Below, piece by piece: positions 43,196 to 53,391 of a stretch of DNA of 64,000 nt. Position 1 is the stretch's first letter. Every line of letters starts with the position of its first letter. The notes below the pieces were generated by a model. That model worked only from the letters and a program-made list of their open reading frames with translations. It did not search any database and was not told where the DNA came from. This stretch comes from Rugalucina vietnamica (lineage: Eukaryota; Mollusca; Bivalvia; Lucinida; Lucinidae): positions 45,754,883 to 45,818,882 of the forward strand of contig OZ024879.1 in NCBI GenBank assembly GCA_964017185.1. The letters run 5' to 3'. A program made the translations under genes and the position numbers.

Positions 43196-44407
43196 ATGGC
43201 TGCTTCAAATCTCAAACGACTTAGACCGGACTCGGACGACGACGAACATACAACTTCGATTTTCACTTCTCAAGAAACTTTTGCACGATATCTAGTCATT
43301 AAATCGAAAGATGAAGACAAACCAATTACTTCTTATCGCCCTTTGTTATCGAAAAACAAATAGAGGCTGTGATTGGCACCGCCAAATCAGTGAAGAAGCT
43401 TAAAAATCAAACTCTTCTCGTCGAAACATTACGGAAAGGACAAACAGACAATTTGAAGAAAATGACCTCTTTCTTTGCCATACCAGTGGAAGTCACTGAA
43501 CATCAGAGTCTGAACTCGTCAAAAGGCATCATCAGAGAAAAAATGCTAAAAATGGAGTCAGAAGAAAACATCCTTGAGTATCTAAGCCCTCAGGGTGTTA
43601 CACATGTCAAACGTTTCAAGATAAAAAAGAATGGCGAATTAATAAACACGAACACACTGCTTCTGACTTTCAACTCTGTTGTTACACCGAAAACACTTAA
43701 AATCTTCTACCAGATCATTCCAGTCGAACTTTACGTTCCCAATCCGCTTAGGTGTTTCAATTGCCAACGGTTCGGACATAATGAAAACAACTGCCCTGTC
43801 GTGCCTGGGTCAGTATGTGAAAATCGCGGAACTGGCGGTGATGACCATCGGACAAGCAAATGTAAGAACCCAGCTAAATGTGTAAATTGTGGAGGACCTC
43901 ACATGTCCAGATTTAGTGATTGTGAAGTCTGGAAAAAAGAAAAGGAGGTCATGAAAATCAAGGTTACTCAGAGACTAACATATCCTGAGGCTAGAAAGGT
44001 GTATGACCAACAAACACCAGAATTTACTTTCTCCAGAATTGTATCATCAACTCCTCCAAAACCTGAAACTAAAACAACATCAACACAGTTCAATGAATCT
44101 GATTTCAAGATAACAGAAAGTTCAAAAGTCATAATCGCCAGAAGGAAATCATCTTCAATTTCACAAAACGTTCAGACTTCACAAAAATCGTCGTCAGAGA
44201 AAAATTGCAAATAAAAAGAATCAACCGAGTACTAGTTCAAACAAACAAGTTACAAATGCTAAACCACATTCTGCATCCAGTAGGGTGCAGAAGGGATCAG
44301 ATGATCCCGTCCAACAGTAAAACAACAGTAAAACAAATTTGGAGCTCTGGCCAATGACGATGCCATTGAGATGGACGAGGTTGCCTCGCGCCCTGGTTCC
44401 TGTGGCC
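43196..44407 (+). pseudogene. LINE ORF1, broken copy
   Basis: It starts MAASNLKRLRPDSDDDEHTT. A one-base frameshift near 43330 shifts into the long open part (to 44214), with CFNCQRFGHNENNCP, then CENRGTGGDDHRTSKC (first Cys pair damaged), then CVNCGGPHMSRFSDC. A second frameshift near 44205 moves to the frame of SRVQKGSDDPVQQ, which matches VPKGADDPV of the intact copy. The AGGKPP repeat is absent. Confidence 0.85.
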
Positions 44408-44504
44408 ATCGTCCTCGGTCACCAATCACAGCTCCAAAGTAGAAGTTTCCAGTCTACATTTAATCAAAAGGTCACGCTTTTAAATGTCCTCTCTAAATTA
44501 TTTC

Positions 44505-45110
44505 ATGGGTAGCAAATATAAAGTAATACAATGGAACTGTCGAGGTGTAAAACCACGTTTTGAAGAACTACTACTTCTTTTGTCACTACTTAGACCTTCT
44601 GTTTTCTGTCTTCAAGAAACTTTCCTCAAACCTAATGACACGTTTACTTTGAAATCACATTCACTTGGATTGTCTAAGAGCTTCTGGTGGAAGCTCTTTA
44701 CTAGTCCATTCAACATTATCACAACGACAAATTAAAATTAAAACAGATCTTCAAGCGGTAGCTGTTTCTGTTACACTCGAGAAAGAGATAACTTTCTGCT
44801 CAGTCTATATCCCTCCCTCTTATCTTTTAAGATCTGAACAACTGACTTCTTTACTTGAACAGCTTCCTTCACCATATATGCTGGTAGGTGACTTCAATGG
44901 TCATAATGTGCTTTGGGGTTGTAATGACAATGATCCCAGAGGAGAATTAATCGAGGATTTCATCACGAAAAACGACATTTGTTTGATGAATGATAAATCG
45001 AACACTTATCTAGATTCTGGTAAAGGCACTTTCTCATCTCTTGATCTTTCACTCTGCCACCCCTCTCTCTATCTTGACTTTGACTGGTCTGTTTGTGAAG
45101 ATCAACGCGC
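44505..45110 (+). pseudogene. LINE ORF2, endonuclease fragment
   Basis: It starts MGSKYKVIQWNCRGVKPRF and keeps VFCLQETFLKP. A frameshift near 44660 follows, then GGSSLLVHSTLSQ to LVGDFNGHNVLWGCNDND and CEDQ. It ends just before the SDH catalytic motif. RT and RNase H are absent, so it is non-functional. Confidence 0.85.
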
Positions 45111-45235
45111 ACATTGACCCATTTCTGGCAAGTTTTCACCTTCAAATGACATTGACTTCCTAAAGATGCATCATGTAAAATCTGACTTTGATTGGCCGAG
45201 GGGTTCCAGAGAAGATCTTTGAAAATGGTGGATAA
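45111..45235 (-). mobile_element. Pearl-like fragment at the LINE truncation point
   Basis: It is the reverse complement of the pearl-like unit (cattttcaaagatcttctct, ggccaatcaaagt, ggaagtcaatgtcatttgaa). It marks the rearrangement boundary. Confidence 0.6.
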
Positions 45236-45296
45236 CGACTACTGACAGACCGACGTCAGGTACCTGCCTTAAGTATCAACATACAACACACACTGA

Positions 45297-45708
45297 CTAT
45301 AGCCTAGCGTGTGTAGTCCGGTGATACTTGAGAATGTGAGCGTAATAGAAAGATTTCCCGCAGGTCTGACATTTGAATAGTTTCTTTCTAGTATGTATGA
45401 TTTGATGTTCTTTCAAGTGGAAATTTGTCATGTACGATTTTTCACAAATGGTCTTTCTCCATTGTGATTCATGATGTAAGTTTTAAAACCGCGGCTATGG
45501 AAAATGTTTTCTAACATGTCTTTTCAAGTTTTGTGGTCTGGCGAATTATTTGTGACAGCTCTCACATTTACAACCATGCTCCGTCCTCTCCATTGGTTTC
45601 TCTGAGGAAAATGTTTTCTAACATGTCTTTTCAAGTTTTGTGGTCTGGCGAATTATTTGTGACAGCTCTCACATTTACAACCATGCTCCGTCCTCTCCTC
45701 TGGTTTCT
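45297..45708 (-). pseudogene. C2H2 zinc-finger gene fragment
   Basis: On the minus strand, a plausible acceptor (ttttgtttcag, exon from 45708) precedes EKPEERTEHGCKCESCHK, then a stop, then FARPQNLKRHVRKH. This finger is duplicated with a 107-bp period, and both copies carry the same TAA. Further on, CEKSYMTNFHLKEHQIIHTR, then KLFKCQTCGKSFYYAHILKY and HRTTHARL end at TAG (45299-45297), forming two good C2H2 fingers joined by a TRKK linker. The internal stops, the duplication and a frameshift near 45445 make it a pseudogene. Such proteins bind DNA. Confidence 0.65.
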
Positions 45709-45798
45709 CTGAAACAAAATAGGTTATTGTGAGATGAATGATATATAGTGGTTCTTTTGCTTCGTACATAAATGAAAGATGAAAAATAGTTTATTCGC

Positions 45799-48246
45799 TT
45801 TTTAGCTCACCTGAGCCGTTAGGCTCACAAGGTGAGCTTATAGGATGGCCATGATCCGGTGTCCGTCCGTCCGTCCGTCCGTCCGTCTGTCCACAATTTC
45901 AAAGATCTTCTCCTCTGAAACCGCTTGGCCAATCAAAGCCAAATTTTATATGAAGCATTAATAGGAAAGGGGAACCAATGTATATATAAGAAATCCAGGT
46001 CACATGACCAAGATGGCCGCCATGCCCATATATGGTAAAAACCCTTCAAAAATCTTCTGCTCCAGAACCGGTGGACTGATTTCAACGAAACTTGGCATGA
46101 AGCATTAATGGCTCAAGCACTACAATGTGTATATAAATGATGACCCTGTGATGACCTTGACCTATTTTACGGCAAGGTCAACATAGGTCGCCAACGCATT
46201 TGAATGGGGAAAACTTTTAAAATGTCATTTGAAGTGAAAATCTTGCAGGAAATGGGCAGTAGGACTGAATATCAATGATTCTGAAAAAAATTGGACCCCA
46301 GGGGCTCATGTGCCCCCACCCCGGGGCAATGTACATGTATATCTCCATAATATTCAAACATCTTCTCCTCTGAAAACACTTGGCCAATCAAAGCCAAATT
46401 TTATGTGAAGCATCAGTAGGAAGGAGTAACAAATATGTATAAAAAAAATCTAGGTCACATGACCAAGATGGCCGCCATGCTCATATATGGCAAAAACCCT
46501 TCAAAAATCTCCTCCAGAACCGGTGGACTGATTTCAACAAAACTTGGCATGAAGCATCGATGGCTCAAGCACTACAATGTATATATAAATCATGACCCTG
46601 TGATGACCTTGACCTATTTTACGGCAAGGTCAACATAGGTCGCCAATGCATTTGAATGGGGAAAACTTTTAAAATGTAATTTTAAGTGAAAGTCTTGCAG
46701 GAAATTGGAAGTAGGACTGAATATTAATGATTCTGAAAAAAATTGGACCCCAGGGGCTCATGTGCCCCCACCCCGCGGCAATATACATGTATATTTCCAT
46801 AATATTCAAACGTCTTCTCCTCTGAAATCGCTTGGCCAATCAAAGCCAAATTTTATGTGAAGCAAATGGGGGAATCAATGTGTATATAAATAATCTGGGT
46901 CACATGACAAAGATGGTCGCCATGCCCATATATGGTAAAAACCCATCAAAAATCTTCTTCTCTGAAACCAATAGACTGATTTCAAGGAAACTTGGCTTGA
47001 AGCATCGATGGCTAAAGTACTCCCATGTATATATAAATCATGAAAAGGTACAAGTAGGCAAAGATCAGGAAAAGGCGCAATCAGAAAAAGATTCCCACTC
47101 CAAAAACCGAGGTGGGAAAAAACCAAACTAACAATCAGGTACTTATACCATGAAACATATCGTAAGCCGAATGAGCAGCTATTTTCCCAATAGGTGGCCA
47201 CTCAGTTACCTTAACTTAACTAAAAATATGAAAACATACATAAGGCGCCAACAGCACAAAAAATTTTAAACACCAAGACATAAAACAAAAAGAACCACTA
47301 CAGAAGTATCGACTTGGAACGATCAGTAACACAAAGTTACTGGCGGGCTTAAACCGGTTTTACAGGTACCTAACCTCACCCTCAGCTTCTGCAGTGGTTC
47401 ACAACATTTAGTTAGTTCTTCGGTCCTCGTGGTGAATCTCTAACTAGTCAATGAATCATCAAGAACAAACAAAGAAATCATTATAAACATCCTGATGAAT
47501 CAAAAACCAGGACTCACAGATTGAGTAAGCTGCCCGACGATGGAGATCCCTGGGCGCCGAATAACCTACTAACTCCGGAGCAAAAGAAAAACACCAGTTG
47601 GACCCCGGTGGGCCAAGCAACAGACAAGAAGCTCCGGCCCCAACCAACTAAAATGAATAGCTTTAAGTCGGGGCCATCATAGAGTCTGACGCCCGACCCA
47701 CCGGCGTGCAATTAAAGAAGGCAGCATAGTTATCAACCATGATTGGGTTAAAAACTAAGCATGCAGACTGTCGCATAACATTCAAGTTATAACCTATACG
47801 TCTGTAACGTGTTATGATTTTTCCGAACTGAAGAGAAAAATCATTTATTCCTTTAAGTTTCTTTAATTTGTAAACCAAGTCACCATAAAATTCAGGTTCC
47901 GAAAGGCCCTCACTTAAAAGTGTCTTTAACCCAACATTATATTTGGTCTTTAACCCAACATTATATTACATCACATGACCCTGTGATGACCTTGACCAAG
48001 TTTATGGCAAAGTCAACATGGGTTGCCTATGCATTTGAATTGGGAAAACTGTTAAAATGTCATTTGAAGGGAAAAGCCAGCAGGAAATTGGCAAATGGAC
48101 AGAATATTGAAGATTCTGAAAAAAGAAAATGGCCCAAGGGCTTCATCTGCCCCTGCACTGGAGTTAAATAACATAATATTCAAACATGTTTATTGGTATA
48201 TGCAGCAGATCTCAGGTGAGCGTTTACAGGACCATTGGTCCTCTGG
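45799..48246 (+). mobile_element. Pearl/Helentron-like element, family 1, split by an R insertion
   Basis: 5' end ttttagctcacctgagccgt with (GTCC)n, then core units from about 45890, 46340 and 46795. It is interrupted at 47044-47973 by an R-family copy and resumes at 47979 (ccctgtgatgaccttgacc). The 3' end is agatctcaggtgagc, AGGACCATTGGTCCT and CTGG (48243-48246), followed by T. The core units match those of the 39.9-kb element. Confidence 0.75.
47044..47973 (-). mobile_element. R-family insertion, about 930 bp, with a 5-bp target duplication
   Basis: The longest R copy. CATGA at 47039-47043 and 47974-47978 flank it, and the pearl-like core resumes exactly, so both ends are known. The left end is aaaggtacaagtaggcaaag; the right end holds a direct repeat (tctttaacccaacattatat twice). 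Minus frames of 62-71 codons lack domain motifs, and it reads like a 3' untranslated region. The class is uncertain: a 5'-truncated LINE tail read on the minus strand, or a small independent element. Confidence 0.7.
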
Positions 48247-48251
48247 TTTGT

Positions 48252-48400
48252 TTGAGGAGTGCGGTGGCATAGTGGTAGAACATGTGACTACGGATATGAG
48301 GTCCAGGTTTGCACCGTGCTGTGTCCTTGAGCAAATCACGTTGACTCACAGAGTACAGATTAAATCCAGGAAGCAGTGGCTACAACCTGCCATGATTAAA
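48252..48400 (+). mobile_element. tRNA-derived SINE, family B, decayed
   Basis: ggagtgcggtggcatagtgg (box A), a decayed box B (aggtttgcaccg), then tgtgtccttgagcaaatcac, matches 60467-60590. It sits directly after the CTGG end of the pearl-like element. The 3' half is lost. Confidence 0.65.
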
Positions 48401-48800
48401 CCAGAGGACCAATGGTCCTGATATCGCTCACCTGAGATTTGTTCATGTTGGTGAAGGTAACAAGTAAATTTGACCGAAAATACACGATTCTTACTAACAC
48501 TGTAGACTGTATCAATTTTCAGGTCACGGGCTGCAAAACTTTCTGGAAAATCTAATATTTCATTTTTTTTCTTACTGAAAAGCCTTTGTACCTATATTTG
48601 ACATGCCATTAAATAGGTCAAGGTGAACCCAAGGTTATGATTTATACAATACAAACTATGATGGGCCTGAGTACCCGATGCTACATGCAAAAATGTCATT
48701 GAAATCAATCCACCTGTTCCAGAGAATTTTTTTTTAAGGTTTATGCCAAAAATGGGAATGGTGGTCATCTTGGTCAAGTGACCTAGACCATGTGGACAAA
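48401..48800 (-). mobile_element. Pearl-like element, inverted 3' part
   Basis: It begins CCAGAGGACCAATGGTCCTG and cgctcacctgaga (3' hairpin end in reverse), then diverged core sequence to tggtcatcttggtcaagtga cc. The core is shorter than in family 1. Confidence 0.6.
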
Positions 48801-48832
48801 CCTTGGGTTGCCCTCTCTAAGGATATAACATA

Positions 48833-49020
48833 CCAGAGGACCAATGGTCCTGAGAGCGCTCACCTGAGATCTGACCATAGAAAGGTACAAGTAGCCAACG
48901 GTCATAGAGCAGTTATTGACCATGAAATGACCTTGATCTTGAATAGACACTCAGTGAGTTTTCTATATCTACCAACTTTCAAGTCTTCTAGAGGATTTAT
49001 GGTCCTGTAAGCGCTCACCT
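48833..49020 (-). mobile_element. Pearl-like 3'-end fragments with an R-family trace
   Basis: Another ccagaggaccaatggtcctg ... gctcacctgagatc end lies at 48833, a 17-bp R-like ggtacaagtag near 48885, and a partial end (atggtcctgtaagcgctcac) at 49002. Together these suggest repeated end-to-end insertion. Confidence 0.5.
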
Positions 49021-49771
49021 GAGATATTGTATACATTTGAATAAATCATACAGGGTGTTAAGAAAATTCGAAGACATCATTTAAAAGGACACAAAATCTT
49101 AAATAAGGCATTTAGATTTCAAAAACCTGTATTATTATTTTAATCTTGTAATGGACACAACTTATTTTACAACGAAACTGATAAGAAAATTATATGTGAC
49201 AATAAGCGACCCCTCTTCTGAGCTGAGTGTCATATAAATGCAAAATGTAGAGTTAACCAGTGCTTGTCTGCGAAACTGCTTTAATTTCTAATACCAGTGG
49301 ATTCGTGTTGAACACAACAATTACAAATATTGCCATGAATGTTTTAATGCTATTTTGAGACATCATTTCCTATTATCTCGTAAACTTACTGGAATTGCTG
49401 ATCAAAGTATTAGGGTACCCCCACTCTTGCAATAGGCCACAAATAGAAGGGGGGGGGGGTATAGGTAAATATTGCATAAACATTTGAAGCAGCTTGGTTA
49501 TAGTCATTTTTTTCTGATATAATGCTATTTTATGTGCTGTGGTGTAACCAAACATCATTTTTGACGATGTTCCTTCATTATTTGTTTGCAAAACATAATG
49601 AACAATATGTTATACCTTAGCCTTTTCCTCACATTCCTCAACATGATTTTTTTGCGATAAAAACTTTATTATTCTGAATATAACAGACACATTCAACAGT
49701 TAAATCAGATTTGCGTGGTAATATTTTATTCAAGTGTGTATATAAGAATGAGTTACGGTGCCAATACCAGT
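49021..49771. other. No gene recognised
   Basis: AT-rich and stop-rich. A G run lies at 49448-49459. No motif was found. Confidence 0.45.
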
Positions 49772-50063
49772 TTAAATCCGAAATTTCAAGCTTCTAGCTC
49801 TTTTCTGAGCTTGTACAGGCCGGTTTGTGTCGGACCTGGTCGGAAACCCCGAAGACCGGTTTTCTCGCGTCGAGGCTCAATTATGATAAATATATCACCC
49901 CTTTTACACAATATCTCGTAGGGAATGTAGCAAGCTGCGCCACCCTGGCGCAGAAATGAGCCTGTGCATGAGAAAACCAACAATTTGGGTTCCGACCAGG
50001 TCTGACACAAACCGGCCTATACAAGCACAGAAAAGAGCTAGAAGCTTGAAATTTCGGATTTAA
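49772..50063. mobile_element. Foldback MITE with arms of about 75 bp
   Basis: The left arm (aaatccgaaatttcaagctt ... caggccggtttgtgtc ... cctggtcgg, 49772-49850) is the reverse complement of the right arm (49988-50063) with few mismatches. TTTAA-like bases sit at both ends. The centre is non-coding. The arms give open frames in translation, but these are repeat artefacts. Confidence 0.8.
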
Positions 50064-50091
50064 GTAGAAGAGGAATTGTACTATCCGAGTA

Positions 50092-50156
50092 GCGAAAACA
50101 AAGGCGCTGATCAGCTTCGCGGTTACGGCGAAGCTGATCTGCGCCTTTGTTTTCGC
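50092..50156. repeat. Near-perfect 29-bp hairpin
   Basis: The arms gcgaaaacaaaggcgc...ttcgc (50092-50120) and gcgaagctgat...ttttcgc (50128-50156) pair with one mismatch around a 7-base loop. It is followed by gttggttttctcatgcacag, which also occurs (inverted) inside the preceding MITE, so the two elements are related. Confidence 0.8.
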
Positions 50157-50404
50157 ATATGCAAGTTGTTGGTTTTCTCATGCACAGGCTCAAATTGTAA
50201 TGTAAACCAGTCAAAACAGACGTGCAATTTGATATTGAAAGGGGTTTCAAATGTGTAGATTTTTTAGTTTGTATGGTCAATTTTGGAAACATAGGCTTTT
50301 ACATGGGAAAAAGTGAAAACTTTGGATTTTTTTGAACAGGGTTTGCAGCTTGAGAACTGAAAACTGGTAGATGCAAACAACTAATGTAGTAGATGAAGGT
50401 ATAT

Positions 50405-50814
50405 GATTAATTTAGGTCAAGGTCATCTCTTGACCTTGGCTGGTCTGTCGTCCATACACACTTTTCAAACATCTTCATCTCTGAAACGGCTTGGCCAATC
50501 AAAGTGAAATTTTATGTTGAGCATCCATGGGTAGGGGGGCGAAAGTTTTATCGTGAAACCCGGGTCACCTGACCAAGATGGCTGTCACGCCCATATATGG
50601 TAATAACCACTCAAAAGTCTTCTTCTCCACAGAAGGCAGGCTGATTTTCACGAAACTTGGTATGTAGCATTTGGGACTCCAGCCCATCATAGTTTCTTCA
50701 AATGATGACCCTAGAATGACACGGCATAGTAAATTTTGGAAACATAGGCTTTTACATGGGAAAAAGTGACAAATAGGTCTCAGGTGAGCGTTTACAGGAC
50801 CATTGGTCCTCTGG
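50405..50814 (+). mobile_element. Pearl-like element, short copy with one core
   Basis: It starts near gaccttggctggtctgtcgt, has one core with gcttggccaatcaaag and tgaccaagatggctg, and ends ggtctcaggtgagc, AGGACCATTGGTCCT, CTGG (50811-50814), T. Its left part is shared with 56640-56740. Confidence 0.65.
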
Positions 50815-51414
50815 TTTATTTAATCCGATTATTGCAGGACAGAAAGATGGAGTTTGCAAAATCAATGTCATTTTGACCTTTCAGCACTAACTAACTAGTG
50901 GAAAGATGCCATACCCCTGAATCAACGTAAATATATCACCCCGAATCAAATTTAAAAACTTCTGAATGCAAGGTGGCACACTAGCAATTTTTCAGGACAA
51001 TACTTTACCCACATATCGTCTATTGAAAGGCAGAAGGGGCTATCAACATTTTTCATACTTTTGAGAAAAATGCGATTTAAAGTTAAAAGACGTATTAAAA
51101 ATCAGGCTTACTCTCGATTGGTATAATCTTTTGATCATACCTTGCATTAAAGGAAAGGAAAAGACAGGAGAAAAATTGGGTTTTAATATCTACACATATG
51201 GGCAATTTTTCTGATAGCCCCTTTTGGGTGCCTTAATTCATACGAATATTAGTAGTCATGCATGCAGCCAAAATGTTTTATCAGTATATGATATTTCACT
51301 TTACTAAAGAAATTACAGACAATAAATGATTTTAAATGGCCTTGTACGTCCTGAGTTATCATTAATCAGTATCTTTGCTGCACAAGCATAGTAAAATTCC
51401 ATATTACACGGTCT
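50815..51414. other. No gene recognised
   Basis: A stretch of about 600 bp with no conserved frame. It may hold the 3' flank of the minus-strand transposon gene. Confidence 0.45.
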
Positions 51415-53340
51415 TTACACCTCTTCATCAGTGTCTGATTCAATGTCTTCAACAATATCTGTACATGGTAATCTGTCTTTGACATTTTTGCTTGTTGGTA
51501 GATCTTCATAATAACCCCAGTGTTCTTCTGGTATGACAAGTCCTTTGCACAAGTCTAACAGGTCATTTTTCTTTGCCACAGATAGTGGAAGTTTGTATTT
51601 ATATTTCATCGGGATCTTGCCTTCTGATTTAGGACGACCTCTTTGAGCTCTCTTAGCATTAATGCATAAAACTTCACTGTCATCAAAGTTGTACTTTACG
51701 AAAATTTGATCTGGATGCTTTTTCTCCACTTTCAACACTTTAAGCTTAAGCCAATTCACAGTGTCACCCTCTGAAGTTGTTTTGAAATTTGTGAATGTGT
51801 CTTGCGCATACTGCTTCAAGTCATAGAAGTTGTCAAATCTCATGGGTATAACCACATATGGGTTATGTCTCCTAGCCATTTGAAAGATTGTGTCCCATTG
51901 CACTGGGACATACAAGATAGTTTGTTTTTTTTTTTTGCGTGTTCTATGGCCGAATGTATAGAGTCACATTCCATATGGGTGTGTCCGGATTCTAAGAATT
52001 TTTGTTCAATGATTTCGATATGCGCACTATTGGAAACAGTGTGCAGCAACCCTGATGCTAAAAACGTGTTTCTGTTTTGGCCCGAACAACAGTCTGAATA
52101 CAGTATAACATGTCTGACGCTTGTTGGTAATGTCTGAATGTGAGACAATATGCATGTCCCTATTTCTGATGAGCCCCTTTGCCCATGTACTTCATTCCAA
52201 ACATAGCATGTTCCTCTCGCATCTGCCAGAGAATACACAGTTAGATTGTAGCTGTTTAATTTACGTTTGTAGTATACCTGGGAAACGTTGGAGCATGGGC
52301 TTTGTAATACTGCTTGCAAATCAAAGGTTGCAACAAAGACACTTTTATCATTCTTTGCTCTAGTTTTGTCAGCATCTGTTCTGTGTACATGTTTTCATCT
52401 GATTCAGTTAAACTGCCGATTTTCTTTTTTTCATTGTAAGTATTACAAGTTTGGCAAGTGTCCTTTTTGGGTTTATGAAAGGAGAAATTATACTCCTTGC
52501 AAAAGACATTTCGGTAAACCTTTTCTGAAACCGCCTCCAATTGGTTTTCGTTACATGTTGCTTCATATAGTTCATGCATCTTTCTAATTGAGAGATCTTG
52601 GCTAAGAAATTTCCTTGATGTAGATTTTCTTGTGTAATGGGATTCAACGACAGGGAATGACTCTATGTGATTCTTGATGTGATACATTGTTAGATCATCT
52701 GTTTTATTTGCTGGCACATGCCTTCCTCTCCTATCAGTTCCTGCAAAGCTTCCATGGACCTTTCGTTTTAAAGAACACTCTATAGTCTTTTTTCCTATGT
52801 TAAGTGTATTGAGGAAAAAACTTTTGCAAACTTGTTTACGTTGGTTTTCAACTGGCAGATAATACTTTCTTGATTCATGTTTCCTTTTTTGCCCATACCT
52901 CTTTGATGTTTCAAGAACTTCCACATGCTGACAAATAAAGTCACGTTTACGTTCAAACGTCATTGTTTCATCATAATACAATTCAAAAATATTTTGTCTG
53001 CTTTCTTCGCTAACCTTTTCAGTGCATTTGTTTTTGCAGTTGTTGCAAACGGCAGCTAGTACTTTCCTTGCCTCAATGACTTTTTTATTTTTATCCGAAT
53101 TCTAAGATTTTCCAGTTTTTCGCTTAGTCATTCGTATCGTTTTCTTCCATTCATTAACATTGGGTGTTTTTTTTTCTTGAATGTTTCTTCTTTTTGGGAG
53201 AAACATAATCTGCCTTTTTCCTTGGTGTTGCACCTTTATTTGATTTTGAGTTTGAATATTTTGTTGGAGTTTTAGGCACATATCTCTCTTTGTCATTTTG
53301 AATGTTTGTGGATGGAGCTGATTCTTGGTTTTTCTTATTT
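51415..53340 (-). pseudogene. DDE-like transposase gene (DUF7869-like), broken
   Basis: Minus-strand blocks, in order: a Lys-rich N-terminus (53340-53105) ending in an in-frame TAG at 53104-53102; the same frame continues with CNNCKNKCTEKVSEESRQ, GRHVPANKTDDLTMYHIKNH and KPKKDTCQTCNTY. A frameshift near 52385 leads to VFVATFDLQAVLQSP, LYSDCCSGQNRN and ESGHTHMECDSIHS (candidate acidic/His catalytic region). A third frame from 51915 (YVPVQWDTIF) runs to the end (DTDEEV). The last shift falls in an A12 run (minus strand) at 51926-51937. The motif order matches a large uncharacterised family of animal transposase-like proteins that I recall as DUF7869. It is inactive as read. Confidence 0.65.
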
Positions 53341-53356
53341 GTTTTAATACATGAAT

Positions 53357-53357
<1 letters not shown>

Positions 53358-53390
<33 letters not shown>
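53358..53390 (+). repeat. Poly(A) tract, 33 bp
   Basis: A pure A run between the two transposase pseudogenes. Confidence 0.9.

Positions 53391-53391
<1 letters not shown>

Larger units (their letters stand above)
42547..45110 (+). mobile_element. Second LINE copy, 5'-complete but 3'-truncated
   Basis: It aligns with the intact LINE from its first base (ggcccgtaccggacccgg) through the 5' UTR, ORF1 and the endonuclease part of ORF2, then stops abruptly at about 45110, where pearl-like sequence begins. LINE copies normally lose their 5' end, so losing the 3' end implies a later deletion or rearrangement. It is substantially diverged from the 12-kb copy. Confidence 0.85.

Noticed and set aside
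46832..47131. Plus-strand ORF reading KDQEKAQSEKDSHSKN
   Set aside because: It is the translation of the R-family repeat end joined to pearl-like core sequence. The same peptide appears wherever the repeat lies (also 10.4 kb) with no conserved start or end.
50038..50292. ORF containing ENKGADQLRRNREADQ
   Set aside because: It lies on hairpin arms of a foldback repeat, and similar peptides appear on both strands, so it is a repeat translation.
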